Shown here in pieces: positions 27,245 to 36,626 of a stretch of DNA of 64,000 bases. Source of the DNA: Micromonospora saelicesensis (lineage in GTDB: Bacteria; Actinomycetota; Actinomycetes; Mycobacteriales; Micromonosporaceae); the NCBI RefSeq assembly GCF_900091575.1, contig NZ_FMCR01000001.1:1-64000 (forward strand), in the 5' to 3' direction. The notes beneath the pieces were generated by a model. The model made no database searches, was not told the DNA's origin, and was given only the letters and a program-made list of their open reading frames with translations. A program made the position numbers and the translations under genes. Positions within the stretch are counted from its first letter, which is position 1. Each line of letters begins with the position of its first letter.

Positions 27245-28102
27245 TCATCCCCGAAGGGAACCCCGGGGCCGTGGCTGACAGTGCGGGCAGCTGTACGAGG
27301 ACCGGTTCATGAACGCCTCGCGGCGGATCGGCGCGCCACACCGCCGGCACGGCTCGCCCTCGCGGCCGTAGGCGTTGAGCGCCCGGTCGAAGTAGCCACT
27401 CTCGCCGTTGACGTTCACGTAGAGGGCGTCGAAGCTGGTGCCGCCCTCGCTGATCGCCTCGGCCAGCACGTCGCGGACGTGGCCGAGCAGGCGCTGCGCG
27501 GCCGGGCCGGTCAAGGCGTCGGTGGGTCGGCCGCCGTGCAGCTTGGCGCGCCAGAGCGCCTCGTCGGCGTAGATGTTGCCCACCCCGCTGATCAGGGTCT
27601 GGTCGAGCAGTGCCCGCTTCACCTCGGTGTGCCGGCGGCGCAGGGCCGCGACGAACGCCTCGTCGGAGAACTCCGGGTCCATCGGGTCGCGGGCGATGTG
27701 CGCGATCTCGTCGGGCAGTTCGGCGCCGCCCTCGCTCACCGAGAGCCCGCCGAACGTTCGCTGGTCGACGAAGCGCAGCTCCGGGCCGTCGTCGCTGAAC
27801 CGGAACCGGACCCGAAGGTGGGTCTCGTCCGTCGTCCCCGGTGGCTGGAGCAGCAGCTGACCCGACATGCCGAGGTGCCCGACGATCGCGTCACCGCTGT
27901 CCAGTGGCAGCCACAGGTACTTGCCGCGACGGCGGGCGTCCAGCACCGTCCGGCCGGCGAGCACGTCGGCGAAGTGCACGTCGCCGGGAACGTGCCGGCG
28001 GACCGCACGCGGATGACGAACCTCGACGGAGGCGATCCGACGGCCGACGACCCACTGGGCCACCCCCTGTCGGACGGTCTCCACCTCGGGCAGCTCAGGC
28101 AC
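27245..28102 (-). CDS. mutM: Formamidopyrimidine-DNA glycosylase (Fpg/MutM)
   Basis: The 285-residue base-excision enzyme removes 8-oxoguanine and FaPy and nicks the strand. The N-terminal catalytic Pro-Glu is seen in [11 protein letters not shown] (Pro2, Glu3), with DNA-contacting [14 protein letters not shown] helix-two-turn-helix and a C-terminal zinc finger [11 protein letters not shown]...CPHC. Lys of RRGKYLW is conserved. The GTG start at 28102 overlaps the end of rnc by 8 bases, so the two are coupled. The C-terminal tail after the finger is short and basic. Confidence 0.97.
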   Translation of the reverse strand: MPELPEVETVRQGVAQWVVGRRIASVEVRHPRAVRRHVPGDVHFADVLAGRTVLDARRRGKYLWLPLDSGDAIVGHLGMSGQLLLQPPGTTDETHLRVRFRFSDDGPELRFVDQRTFGGLSVSEGGAELPDEIAHIARDPMDPEFSDEAFVAALRRRHTEVKRALLDQTLISGVGNIYADEALWRAKLHGGRPTDALTGPAAQRLLGHVRDVLAEAISEGGTSFDALYVNVNGESGYFDRALNAYGREGEPCRRCGAPIRREAFMNRSSYSCPHCQPRPRGSLRG

Positions 28103-29063
28103 GCCGCCGACCCGTCTCGTGACCGTCGGCGCCCCCGGCCGGCAGTGCCTGCGCCAGGTGGTCGGCCTCCTCGGCCTGAGCCGCCCGCTCGGCACGCTCC
28201 AGCGGCCCGAACGGCTCGTCCCGGTCGGCCGAGTCGTCCCGAGCGGTCGGCTGGTCCTGGCGATCGTCGCCGGCCCGGCCAGCCTGGCCGTCGTCGCCGG
28301 TCCGACCACCCTGGCCGCCATCGCCGTTCTGGCCGCCGTCGCCGTTCTGATCGTTCTGCTCGGCAAGCGTCCGCCAGGCGGCCTCGGCGGCCCGCTGCTC
28401 GGCCTCCTTCTTGCTGCGCCCCTCGGCGCCGCCGTACCGGATGCCGGCCACCACCACCCAGGCGGTGAACGTCTTGAGGTGATCCGGGCCGGTGCCCTCG
28501 ATCCGGTACTCCGGGACGCCGAGACCGAGCGCCGCCGTCAGCTCCTGGAGGCTGGTCTTCCAGTCCAGTGCGGCCCCGCGACCAGCCGACTCGGCCATCA
28601 GCGGGTCGAAGAGCCGGTGGATGACGATCCCCGTGGTGTCCAGGCCGTACTGGAGGTAGATCGCGCCGAGCAGCGCCTCCAGCGTGTCGGCGAGGATGCT
28701 CGCCTTGTCCCGGCCACCGGTCGTCTCCTCACCCTTGCCGAGCAGCAGGTACGCGCCGAGCCCGTCCGGGCCCAGACCGCGGGCGACGTCGGCGAGCGCC
28801 CGCATGTTGACCACGCTGGCCCGCAACTTGGCCAACTGCCCCTCGGGCAGATCCGGGTGGTTGTGGAACAGCGCCGTGGTGATCACCACGCCGAGCACCG
28901 AGTCGCCGAGGAACTCCAGCCGCTCGTTGGTCGGCAGCCCGCCGTTCTCGTACGCGTACGACCGGTGGGTCAACGCGCGCTGGAGCAGCTCGGGTTCCAG
29001 GCTCACTCCGAAGGCGGCTTCCAGGTGACCGACGGACGCCCGCCGCCGCTTGTCGTTGCTCAT
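28095..29063 (-). CDS. rnc: Ribonuclease III with extended C-terminal tail
   Basis: The 322-residue enzyme cuts double-stranded RNA in rRNA and mRNA processing. The catalytic signature [13 protein letters not shown] (46-58; Glu47, Glu50, Asp54) and the second site [12 protein letters not shown] are intact, followed by a dsRNA-binding domain (about 172-240, ending in [16 protein letters not shown]). Unusually, about 80 further residues follow: a polar NGDGGQ-type repeat, then an acidic Ala/Glu stretch. ATG at 29063 overlaps the plsX stop (ATGA); the downstream mutM overlaps its 3' end. Confidence 0.95.
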   Translation of the reverse strand: MSNDKRRRASVGHLEAAFGVSLEPELLQRALTHRSYAYENGGLPTNERLEFLGDSVLGVVITTALFHNHPDLPEGQLAKLRASVVNMRALADVARGLGPDGLGAYLLLGKGEETTGGRDKASILADTLEALLGAIYLQYGLDTTGIVIHRLFDPLMAESAGRGAALDWKTSLQELTAALGLGVPEYRIEGTGPDHLKTFTAWVVVAGIRYGGAEGRSKKEAEQRAAEAAWRTLAEQNDQNGDGGQNGDGGQGGRTGDDGQAGRAGDDRQDQPTARDDSADRDEPFGPLERAERAAQAEEADHLAQALPAGGADGHETGRRRA

Positions 29064-30145
29064 GTGCGTACCTCGGTGTCGGTGGAGCGGTCGGTGCGAC
29101 CCGTCGCGGCGTCGCGGTCGAGCAACGCGGAGACCAGATCGGTGGCGCGCCGCCGCCACAGGTGGGCGGCGAGAGCTATGCCGGAGGCGACGTCGTCGGC
29201 GCGGGCGGACCCGTGACAGACGACCACCGTCCCCGCGACGCCCAGCAGGGCCGCCGCGCGGGGCGCGCCGCCCTGGGCAGGTGGGCCGCCGGCCATCGCG
29301 TACGCGCCCTCGATGGCCTTGAGCAGCACGTTACCGGTGAAGCCGTCGGTGACGACCACATCGGCGCGCGCGCCGAGGGCCACGTCGTACCCCTCGACCA
29401 GGCCGATGTAGCGCGCCCCGCCGGGCAGCGGTTCGACGGCGAGCAGGGGGTCGGTGGCGCGGCGGACCCGGTCTCCCTTGCCGGCCTCGGTGCCGACCGA
29501 GAGCAGCCCGACCCGGGGCGCGGCGATCGAGTGGGCCACCGCCGCATACGCGGCGCCGAGCACGGCGTGGCGGGCGAGTGTGGCCGGGCGGGGTTCCAGG
29601 GAGCCGCCGACATCGAGCAACACGACCGGTCCCGCCACGGCGGGCAGGGTGGCGGCCAGCGCGGGTTGGCGGATCTCCGGCGAGCGGCCGAGGCCGAGCA
29701 CGGACGCGGTGACTGTGGCGCCGGTGGCGCCGGCGGAGACCAGGGCGTCGGCGGTCCCGTCCCGGACGGCGGTGACCGCGGCCCGGACGGTGCTCTCGGA
29801 GCGGGCGGCGCTGGGATGGTCGGCCATGCCGACGACGTCGCGGACGGGCCGCACCGTGATCCGGGCGCGTTGCGCCGGATCGAGGGCAGCAATCAGCTCG
29901 TCGGCGACCTCGGTCGGACCGACGAGAAGCAGATGCAGGTCAGGGTCGGCGCGCATGGCCCGCAGAGCGCCGTCAACCACGACGGCGGGAGCGTCGTCCC
30001 CGCCGAGGAGGTCAACGGCGATCCGCGCGGCGCCCGGCTCCACCGGAACGCCGGCCGGACTGGGCCGGCCGGCGTCGGAGGGAGCCGGGGCACCGGGCGA
30101 ATGCCAGGATGCGCGTGCCGCCCGACCTGGGGTCGGGGGCGTCAC
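29060..30145 (-). CDS. plsX: Phosphate acyltransferase PlsX
   Basis: The 361-residue enzyme makes acyl-phosphate from acyl-ACP in phospholipid synthesis. Recognisable segments are [12 protein letters not shown] (the usual motif is MGGDxxP), [31 protein letters not shown] and the strongly conserved [17 protein letters not shown]. About 40 N-terminal residues precede the fold; GTG at 30043 would give a 327-residue protein closer to the family norm. It lies 12 bases after rpmF and overlaps rnc, the common rpmF-plsX-rnc order. Confidence 0.9.
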   Translation of the reverse strand: MTPPTPGRAARASWHSPGAPAPSDAGRPSPAGVPVEPGAARIAVDLLGGDDAPAVVVDGALRAMRADPDLHLLLVGPTEVADELIAALDPAQRARITVRPVRDVVGMADHPSAARSESTVRAAVTAVRDGTADALVSAGATGATVTASVLGLGRSPEIRQPALAATLPAVAGPVVLLDVGGSLEPRPATLARHAVLGAAYAAVAHSIAAPRVGLLSVGTEAGKGDRVRRATDPLLAVEPLPGGARYIGLVEGYDVALGARADVVVTDGFTGNVLLKAIEGAYAMAGGPPAQGGAPRAAALLGVAGTVVVCHGSARADDVASGIALAAHLWRRRATDLVSALLDRDAATGRTDRSTDTEVRT

Positions 30146-30157
30146 TCGGCGTCCAGG

Positions 30158-30331
30158 TCAGACCTCGAGAACCTGGCGGCCGTTGTAGGTGCCGCAGACG
30201 GAGCAGGCGGCGTGCGGCAGCTTCGGGGACTTGCACTGCGGGCACGCAACGGTCGCGACCACGGTCGCCTTCCAGTTCGCCCGGCGGGACCGGGTGTTGC
30301 TGCGCGACATCTTGCGCTTCGGGACGGCCAC
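30158..30331 (-). CDS. rpmF: 50S ribosomal protein L32
   Basis: The 57-residue protein starts MAVPKRKMSRSNTRSRRANW, the L32 signature, and retains the zinc ribbon CPQC...CSVC, so it is the zinc-binding form. GTG start at 30331. It lies 5 bases after the YceD gene and 12 bases before plsX, the standard yceD-rpmF-plsX cluster. Confidence 0.97.
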   Translation of the reverse strand: MAVPKRKMSRSNTRSRRANWKATVVATVACPQCKSPKLPHAACSVCGTYNGRQVLEV

Positions 30332-30336
30332 GGTTC

Positions 30337-30900
30337 TTACTCCTCTGTAACGGTCAGTTGCGACAGGCCCGCCCAACGCGGGTCGATCTGCTGGTGACTG
30401 TGGTCGGCCGGCAGATCGTCCCAGTGCGCCCCGCATTCGGGGCACAGTCCTGGGCAGTCCTCCCGGCAGAGCGGGTTGGTCGGCAGCGTGAGCACCAACG
30501 CGTCCCGCAGCGCCGGCTCCAGGTCGATCAGATCGCCCTGCATCCGGCCCACCTCGTCCTCGTCGGTCGTGGCGTCCGTGGTGCTGTCCTCGTACGCGTA
30601 CAGCTCCTGGATCGTCACGCCCATCGAGTCGTTGATCTCGCGCAGGCAACGGCCGCACTCGCCCCGGACGGGACCGGTGATGGTCCCGGAGACGAGCACG
30701 CCCTCGGACACAGACTGCAACCTCAGATCGAGGTCGAGGTCCGCGCCCTCCGGCACGCCGATCAACTCCACACCGAGGTCCGCCGGTGCCGGCACGACCC
30801 GCCGGACCTCACGCAACGCGCCAGGGCGACGCGGGAGGTCCCTCGTGTCGAGGACCAACGGCGACCTGGGGTTGAGTGTCGATGGCGAGTGCTTGGGCAT
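30337..30900 (-). CDS. YceD/DUF177 family protein
   Basis: The 187-residue protein matches the DUF177 family almost always found in front of rpmF: VRGECGRCLREIN and the acidic/Cys C-terminus NPLCREDCPGLCPECGAHWDD. In plants and bacteria DUF177 proteins are linked to 23S rRNA accumulation or ribosome assembly; the exact role is unclear. The six cysteines look able to bind metal. ATG at 30900 has GGAG 9 bases upstream. Confidence 0.93.
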   Translation of the reverse strand: MPKHSPSTLNPRSPLVLDTRDLPRRPGALREVRRVVPAPADLGVELIGVPEGADLDLDLRLQSVSEGVLVSGTITGPVRGECGRCLREINDSMGVTIQELYAYEDSTTDATTDEDEVGRMQGDLIDLEPALRDALVLTLPTNPLCREDCPGLCPECGAHWDDLPADHSHQQIDPRWAGLSQLTVTEE

Positions 30901-31009
30901 AGTTAGACTCCGGCCGGTGAGAGGCCGACAAAAAAGGTTACCTGGACGACCGCCGGACCGTCGAACCGGGGGCGACGCCCGCCTGAGAAGTCGGCTGGTG
31001 AGGTGCCGC

Positions 31010-31507
31010 TCAGAAGGGTAGCGGGCGTTCCGCCTCATCCCCAGCGAAGGTGCCGATCTCTCGCAGCGCGTGCATCTTGTCCCGGCCGCGCTCTATCGAG
31101 GCCAGCGCCCGGGTGAGGAACTGCTCGAAGTTGGCCAGCGCGGTGTCGACGTAGTCGTCGACCTCCTCACGCAGGCGCTGCGCCTCGGCGCGGGCCTCGC
31201 CGATGATCCGGGCGCCCTCGTGCTCCGCCGACACGGTGATCTCGTTCACCGAGACCAGGCGGGCGTGTTCTGCCTCACCCTCGCTGATGATCCGGTCCGC
31301 CTCGCGCTTGCCGGCTTCCATGATCTTGTCGCGCTCATCCAGGAGCGCGGCGGCGCGACGCAGGTCGGCGGGGAGATCAGCACGCATCTCATCGAGGGCA
31401 GCGATCATCTCACCCCGGTCGACCATGCAGTTGTTGCGCGACATCGGGACGGAGCGGGCCTGCTCCAGGATGGCGATCAGTTCGTCGATGCGATCGAGCG
31501 GGTCCAC
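31010..31507 (-). CDS. sepIVA: SepIVA-like DivIVA-domain coiled-coil protein
   Basis: The 165-residue protein begins VDPLDRIDELIAILEQARSV and then forms a long coiled coil (about 55-140) rich in Glu/Arg/Ala with AGKREADRIISEGEAEHARL and EARAEAQRLREEVDDYVDTALANFE. In Mycobacterium the gene in the same place (next to the DUF177-rnc block, Rv2927c) is SepIVA, required for septation and intracellular membrane domain function; assignment is by position and coiled-coil character. The GTG start follows AGGAGTGAGG. The gap to yceD is 109 bases. Confidence 0.8.
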   Translation of the reverse strand: MDPLDRIDELIAILEQARSVPMSRNNCMVDRGEMIAALDEMRADLPADLRRAAALLDERDKIMEAGKREADRIISEGEAEHARLVSVNEITVSAEHEGARIIGEARAEAQRLREEVDDYVDTALANFEQFLTRALASIERGRDKMHALREIGTFAGDEAERPLPF

Positions 31508-31672
31508 CGGCTACCTCACTCCTGTCGTTCGTCGGCCGACCTCCATGATGCGGGCTACGGCCGTTCCCCGCGCCACCAATCATGTCGTGCCGGCCCCACC
31601 GCCGCCCCACTCACCCCAACCCGGCGAGTCGCGACATAGTCACCCGCGGCTCCCGCTGCGCCTCCCCCGCGC

Positions 31673-31742
31673 CGATCTTGCACTTTCGGTCGCGACAAAC
31701 CACGCCGAAAGCGGCGATCCAGGAACCACAAGCGCAAGATCG
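31673..31742. repeat. Dispersed palindrome CGATCTTGC...GCAAGATCG (element E3)
   Basis: The ends CGATCTTGC (31673-31681) and GCAAGATCG (31734-31742) are perfect complements, extended outward by CCCCCGCG / CGCGGGGG. The left half CGATCTTGCACTTTCG is identical to that of element E2, followed by GTCGCGACA. It lies 3' of coaD and 5' of the sepIVA-like gene in the 261-base gap. Confidence 0.85.
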
Positions 31743-31768
31743 CGGGGGTGAAGGGGAGCCAGGGTCCG

Positions 31769-32251
31769 TCAGGGGCGGGGGCCCAGGCGGGCCTGGAGGG
31801 CTTCGCGGACCGGGTCGGGGACGTGGGCGGAGATGTCGCCACCCCACTTGGCCACGTCCTTGACCAGGCTCGACGAGAGGAACGAGTAGAGCGGGTTGGT
31901 CGGCATGAAGAGCGTCTCGACGCCGGCCAGACCGATGTTCATCTGGGCCATCTGCAACTCGTAGTCGAAGTCGCTGACCGCCCGCAGGCCCTTGATCAGC
32001 ACACTGGCCTGCTGGGCCCGGCAGAAGTCCACCAGCAGCCCTCGGAACGACTCGACCCGCACGTTGCCGTACGACGAGGTCACCTCGCGGAGCATCTCGA
32101 TGCGCTCCTCGACGGTGAACAGGCCACTCTTCGACTGATTCACCAGCACACCGACGATCACCTCGTCGAAGAGCCGGCTGGCCCGCCCGATGATGTCGAG
32201 GTGTCCGTTGGTGACCGGGTCGAACGAACCGGGGCACACCGCACGTCTCAT
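31769..32251 (-). CDS. coaD: Phosphopantetheine adenylyltransferase
   Basis: The 160-residue enzyme converts 4'-phosphopantetheine and ATP to dephospho-CoA, the fourth CoA step. The nucleotidyltransferase motif [15 protein letters not shown] (T/HxGH) lies at residues 6-20, with [18 protein letters not shown] and the C-terminal [15 protein letters not shown]. Length is typical. The ATG at 32251 overlaps the rsmD stop (ATGA), so rsmD-coaD is one coupled unit. Confidence 0.98.
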   Translation of the reverse strand: MRRAVCPGSFDPVTNGHLDIIGRASRLFDEVIVGVLVNQSKSGLFTVEERIEMLREVTSSYGNVRVESFRGLLVDFCRAQQASVLIKGLRAVSDFDYELQMAQMNIGLAGVETLFMPTNPLYSFLSSSLVKDVAKWGGDISAHVPDPVREALQARLGPRP

Positions 32252-32811
32252 GATCGGCGACCGTACCAAAGGGTGGTCTCGCCGTAACGGCGACTGCGCT
32301 CGGCGGTGATCCCCTCCACCCAGTCGAACTCCCTGGTGCGGCGGGACCGCTCCACCACCACCAACGCGTCGGGTGCCAGCCAGCCGCCGTCGACCAGCGC
32401 GGCCAACAGCGCGGTGATCTCCTCGTCCGGCACCGCGTACGGCGGGTCGGCGAAGACCACGTCGTACGGCTCGCCGTCCGGTCCGGCGGCCAGCACCGTC
32501 GCCACCTTGCCGGTGACCAGACGGGCCGCCGGACCGGCACGGAGGGCCGCCACGTTCTCCCGGATCACCCGGGCCGCCCGCGGGTCGGACTCGACCAGCA
32601 ACACGTGCCGGGCACCCCGGGAGAGCGCCTCCAGGCCGACCGCGCCGGAGCCGGCGTACAGGTCGGCGAAGCGGGCGCCGTCGAGATCGACCTCGGCCTG
32701 GACGGCACTGAACAGCGCCTCCCGGACCCGGTCCGAGGTGGGTCGGGTGCCGGCGCCGGGCGGCGCGGCGATCCGCCGGCCCCCGAGCGTCCCGGCCACG
32801 ATCCGGGTCAC
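32248..32811 (-). CDS. rsmD: 16S rRNA (guanine966-N2)-methyltransferase RsmD
   Basis: The 187-residue SAM-dependent methyltransferase starts [14 protein letters not shown], with [15 protein letters not shown], motif [19 protein letters not shown] and the catalytic DPPY in [10 protein letters not shown]. It methylates G966 in 16S rRNA during 30S assembly. GTG at 32811 is preceded by AGGAGG at ideal spacing. coaD follows with a 4-base overlap; recG and other genes of the ancestral block lie beyond an inserted plus-strand gene. Confidence 0.97.
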   Translation of the reverse strand: MTRIVAGTLGGRRIAAPPGAGTRPTSDRVREALFSAVQAEVDLDGARFADLYAGSGAVGLEALSRGARHVLLVESDPRAARVIRENVAALRAGPAARLVTGKVATVLAAGPDGEPYDVVFADPPYAVPDEEITALLAALVDGGWLAPDALVVVERSRRTREFDWVEGITAERSRRYGETTLWYGRRS

Positions 32812-33208
32812 CGTTTCCTCCTGCTCATGCCCGCGACGCTACGCGATGCGGCACGGACCCGGTCAGCACGGCGCGGATCCGGGGAGTTGGCCGGCCGGCG
32901 ACAACGGGGCGCACCTGAGCAGCCGCGACGACGCGTAATCCTCAGTGGAGCCACGGCGGGCGGACCGTCCCCAGTGACCGGACCGACACCTTCGGTCTAT
33001 CAAAGATCACGAATCGATGACATTGCCGGATGGCAATGATCTGAACTCCCCTCATTAACCACCCATCAGTACAGTCTCCCCCTGTCCCCGCTTTCGCCGC
33101 GGGAACACCACCGCGTCGCGCGACGCCCCGGTGAGCAGGTGACTCCCCGGTCACGATGTCTCCCGGCCTCCCGCCACGCGATCCGTACCCCCCTCACCAG
33201 GAGCAGGC
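32812..33208. other. Divergent intergenic region, rsmD and LPLTG-protein genes
   Basis: About 400 bases without a gene. The part from 32990 to 33080 is AT-richer and contains the perfect inverted repeat CATTGCC-GGAT-GGCAATG (33021-33038), a candidate operator or 5' hairpin for the LPLTG-protein gene. GGAGCAGGC precedes the GTG start at 33209. Nothing else stands out. Confidence 0.55.
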
Positions 33209-34351
33209 GTGAACCCTCCCAAGTCTCCGTTCCGGCGCGTCGCGGCCATCGCCGCGGGCGCGTTGATCGGCCTCGCCGGCGTCGTGACGTTCGCCGCACC
33301 CGCCAGCGCCCACCACAGCGAGATCCAGGTCAAGGCCGCATGTGACACCGCCACCGGCGAGTGGGTGGCCACCTGGACCGTCAACAGCTACGCCCCGGGC
33401 GGCGTCAAGAACTACAAGTTCGACGAGGTCTCGGCGAAAACGTATGTCGGTGACGTCGCCAGCGACGCCACCATCGACGGGATCGCGGTGACCGAGGGCA
33501 AGGAGTACCCGCACTCCGTCAGCGAGCCGGTGATCGCCAAGCAGCGCCTGGACGCGAAGACCACCAAGGCCACCCTGTCGGTGCGGGCCATGTGGGACAA
33601 CGAGTTCCTGGACAAGGAGCTGCGCTCGGCGGCGATCGAGTTCAGTGGGACCTGCGCCAAGGAACAGCCCCCGGTGCCGACGACCCCCAAGCCGACCGCC
33701 AGCGTGGCCGCCGACTGTGACGGCGACGTCCTGGTGAAGCTCGAGAACGGCAAGGACGCGACCGCTCCGGCGAAGTTCACCATCACCGGCGCCGACGGCT
33801 TCACCAAGACCGTCACCGTGAAGGTCGGCGAGAACGAGTCGGTCAAGGTGCCGGCCAAGAACGCCACCGTCATCAAGGTCGTCGCCGACGGTCTGGACAA
33901 GCCGCTCTTCGAGGGCACGCCAGCCGCCGCTGAGAACTGCGTCGAGCCGGGCGAGCCGGCCGGCAGCTACAAGTCGACCTGCACCGAGCTGATCTTCGAC
34001 ATCGCCAACCCGGCCGACGGCGAGACGATCACCATCACCTTCACCCCGAACAAGGGCAAGGCCCAGACGCTGACCGTCGAGCCGGGCAAGAGCGGCACCG
34101 TCACCTTCCCGGCCCAGGAGGGCCTGACCGTGACCCCGGCCGCCGAGGGTCTCGACGACACCAGCCCGATCGCCTGGGAGAAGCCGGCCGACTGCACCCC
34201 GGGTCAGGGTGGCGGCGACAAGGACGAGCCGACCCTGCCGCTGACCGGTGCTGCCACCGGCGGCATCATCGCCGGCGCCGCGGTCCTGCTGGCCGCCGGT
34301 GTGGCGCTGTTCGTGGTGGCCCGTCGTCGTCGGGTTCGCTTCACCGCCTGA
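33209..34351 (+). CDS. LPXTG-type cell-wall-anchored surface protein
   Basis: The 380-residue protein has a signal peptide (basic MNPPKSPFRR, hydrophobic core, cleavage likely after ASA at 34), three beta-rich extracellular modules (about 35-155, 165-240, 250-330), each with Cys pairs and Asp/Thr/Val-rich strands, a short linker, then the sorting signal LPLTG (343-347), a membrane helix and RRRR tail. A sortase should attach it to peptidoglycan; none is encoded nearby. Its adhesive or structural role is inferred. Codon use is slightly less GC-rich (more AAG/GAG) because of its composition. Confidence 0.88.
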   Translation: MNPPKSPFRRVAAIAAGALIGLAGVVTFAAPASAHHSEIQVKAACDTATGEWVATWTVNSYAPGGVKNYKFDEVSAKTYVGDVASDATIDGIAVTEGKEYPHSVSEPVIAKQRLDAKTTKATLSVRAMWDNEFLDKELRSAAIEFSGTCAKEQPPVPTTPKPTASVAADCDGDVLVKLENGKDATAPAKFTITGADGFTKTVTVKVGENESVKVPAKNATVIKVVADGLDKPLFEGTPAAAENCVEPGEPAGSYKSTCTELIFDIANPADGETITITFTPNKGKAQTLTVEPGKSGTVTFPAQEGLTVTPAAEGLDDTSPIAWEKPADCTPGQGGGDKDEPTLPLTGAATGGIIAGAAVLLAAGVALFVVARRRRVRFTA

Positions 34352-34369
34352 ACCAACAGGCTCTGACAC

Positions 34370-34407
34370 CTGAGGGCGCGTCGACCACCCGGTCGGCGCG
34401 CCCTCAG
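34370..34407. terminator. Bidirectional hairpin between LPLTG-protein gene and recG
   Basis: CTGAGGGCGCGTCGACC (34370-34386) pairs over 17 positions (one G-T) with the arm ending at 34407 around the loop ACCC. It lies 18 bases after one stop and 20 bases from the convergent recG stop. Confidence 0.85.
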
Positions 34408-34427
34408 CCATGTGATGGCCTGCTTGG

Positions 34428-36626
34428 TCAGCCCTTTTCCAGGTACTCCGCGCGGTCCTCGTCCACCAGTGCGGCCACCGAGGCGGCCAGTGCCGGGCTG
34501 CGGGCAAGCTCCGGGTCGTCCTCGATCAGGGTGATCGCCTCGGCGCGGGCGTCCCGGATCAGGTCGGCGTCGCGTCGCAGCGACAGCAACCGCAGATGCG
34601 AGCGGTGCCCGGACTGGGTGGCACCCAGCACGTCGCCCTCACGGCGTTGTTCCAGGTCCAGTTCGGCGAGCTTGAAACCGTCGCTCGTGGACGCCACCGC
34701 GTCCAACCGTTCCCGCGCCGACGAACCCTCGGCCGCCTCGCTGACCAGCAGGCACAGCCCGGCGGCGGAACCCCGGCCGACCCGGCCCCGCAACTGGTGC
34801 AGCTGCGAGACGCCGAACCGGTCGGCGTCCAGCACGATCATCACGGTGGCGTTCGGCACGTCCACGCCAACCTCGACCACTGTCGTCGCCACCAGCACGT
34901 CCAGGTCACCGGCCGCGAAGGAACGCATCACCGCGTCCTTCTCGTCGGCCGGCAGGCGACCGTGCAGCACCCCGATCCGCAGGCCGTGCAGCGGGCCCTC
35001 GGCCAGCAGCGGAGCCACCTCGGTGACCGCCAGCGGTGGCCGACGGCCGTTGTCGTCCTCGGGTGGCGGTTCCTCGTCGCTGGTCGGCCCGTCACCGATC
35101 CGCGGGCACACCACGTACGCCTGGTGGCCGGCGGTCACCTCCTCGCGCAGCCGACGCCAGGCCCGATCCAGGTAGGCCGGCTTCTCGGCGGCCGGCACCA
35201 CGTGCGAGGCGATCGGCGACCGCCCCCGGGGCAACTGGGAGAGCGTGGAGACCTCCAGGTCGCCGTAGACGGTCATCGCCACCGTGCGCGGGATCGGGGT
35301 GGCCGTCATCACCAGCACGTGCGGCGGTTGGTCGGCCTTGGCCCGCAGGGCGTCGCGCTGCTCCACGCCGAAGCGGTGCTGCTCGTCGACCACCACCAGG
35401 CCGAGGTCGGCGAAGTCGACCCCCTCGTACAGCAGGGCGTGGGTGCCGAGCACGATGCCAGCGGCACCGCTGGCCACCTCGCCGAGCGCCCGGCGGCGGG
35501 CCGCCGCGCCCAGCGAGCCGGTGACCAGCTCGACCCGGGTGGCGTGCTCGGCGGAGCCCAGCTCACCGGCCCGCCCGAGCGGCCCGAGCAGGTCGAGCAT
35601 GCCGCGGTGGTGCTGGGCGGCCAGCACCTCGGTGGGCGCCAGCAGCGCGGCCTGCCCGCCCGCGTCGACCACCTGGAGCATCGCCCGCAGCGCCACCACC
35701 GTCTTGCCCGAGCCCACCTCGCCCTGCAACAGGCGGTGCATGGGGTGCGGGGCGGCCAGGTCCGCCGCGATCTCCACACCCACCTCACGCTGACCGGCCG
35801 TCAGCTCGTACGGGAGTCGGGCGTCGAAGGCCTCCAACAGCCCGCCCGGGCGCGCCGGGCGGGGCCGGGCCGGCCAGTCGGCCGCCCGGTGCTTGCGCTG
35901 CACCAGGGTCACCTGGACGGCGAAGGCCTCGTCCCACTTGAGGCGCCGCCGCGCCTGGTGCAGTGCCTCCTTGCTGGACGGCCGGTGGATCTCGGTCAGC
36001 GCGGCGCCCAGCCCGACCAGCTTGCGGCTGGCCCGCACAGCGCTCGGCAGTGGATCGTCCGGCGGGGTGAACGTGTCCAGTACGACGCGCACGCAGCGCG
36101 CGATCACCCAGGTCGGAACGGCCGCGGCGGCCGGGTAGACGGGGATCAGCGCCCCGGCGAACTCCTCGATGTCGTCGCTGACCGCCGCCTCACCGTCGCC
36201 ACCCTCGCCGAGCAGGACGTACTCCGGGCCGTTGAGCTGCCGTTTGCCCCGGAACTCGGTGACCTTGCCGGCGAACAGACCCCACCGGCCCGGACGCAGC
36301 TCGCGCTCGCGCCACGCCTGGTTGCCGAAGAAGGTCAACGTCAGCACACCGCCGGAGCCGTCGCCGACGGTCACCTCCAGCAGGTTGCCCCGCCGCTGAC
36401 GCATCGGGCGCACCGCGGTGCGCTGCACCTGGGCCAGCACGGTGACCTGCTCACCGACGTCCAGTGAGCGGATGTCGGTGTGTTCACCACGCTCGTCGTA
36501 GCGACGCGGGAAGTGGTAGACCAGGTCACCCGCGGTGTGCAGGTCGAGGTGCGAGGCCAGCGCCTTGGCTGTCTTGTCCCCGACCAGCTTCTTCAGCGGA
36601 GTGTCCACCGTGGCTGGTTCGCTCAT
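34428..36626 (-). CDS. recG: ATP-dependent DNA helicase RecG
   Basis: The 732-residue helicase remodels stalled forks and branched DNA. The N-terminal wedge/OB domain (about 60-150, QVTVLAQVQRTAVRPM) precedes helicase motifs: Walker A GEVGSGKT, DEQH box VVVDEQHRFGVEQR, TATPIPRT, then domain 2 with HGRLPADEKD, VEVGVDVPNAT and QLRGRVGRG. The C-terminal TRG-like motif region is present. ATG at 36626 overlaps the stop of the upstream DAK2 gene (ATGA), implying coupling. Confidence 0.97.
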   Translation of the reverse strand: MSEPATVDTPLKKLVGDKTAKALASHLDLHTAGDLVYHFPRRYDERGEHTDIRSLDVGEQVTVLAQVQRTAVRPMRQRRGNLLEVTVGDGSGGVLTLTFFGNQAWRERELRPGRWGLFAGKVTEFRGKRQLNGPEYVLLGEGGDGEAAVSDDIEEFAGALIPVYPAAAAVPTWVIARCVRVVLDTFTPPDDPLPSAVRASRKLVGLGAALTEIHRPSSKEALHQARRRLKWDEAFAVQVTLVQRKHRAADWPARPRPARPGGLLEAFDARLPYELTAGQREVGVEIAADLAAPHPMHRLLQGEVGSGKTVVALRAMLQVVDAGGQAALLAPTEVLAAQHHRGMLDLLGPLGRAGELGSAEHATRVELVTGSLGAAARRRALGEVASGAAGIVLGTHALLYEGVDFADLGLVVVDEQHRFGVEQRDALRAKADQPPHVLVMTATPIPRTVAMTVYGDLEVSTLSQLPRGRSPIASHVVPAAEKPAYLDRAWRRLREEVTAGHQAYVVCPRIGDGPTSDEEPPPEDDNGRRPPLAVTEVAPLLAEGPLHGLRIGVLHGRLPADEKDAVMRSFAAGDLDVLVATTVVEVGVDVPNATVMIVLDADRFGVSQLHQLRGRVGRGSAAGLCLLVSEAAEGSSARERLDAVASTSDGFKLAELDLEQRREGDVLGATQSGHRSHLRLLSLRRDADLIRDARAEAITLIEDDPELARSPALAASVAALVDEDRAEYLEKG

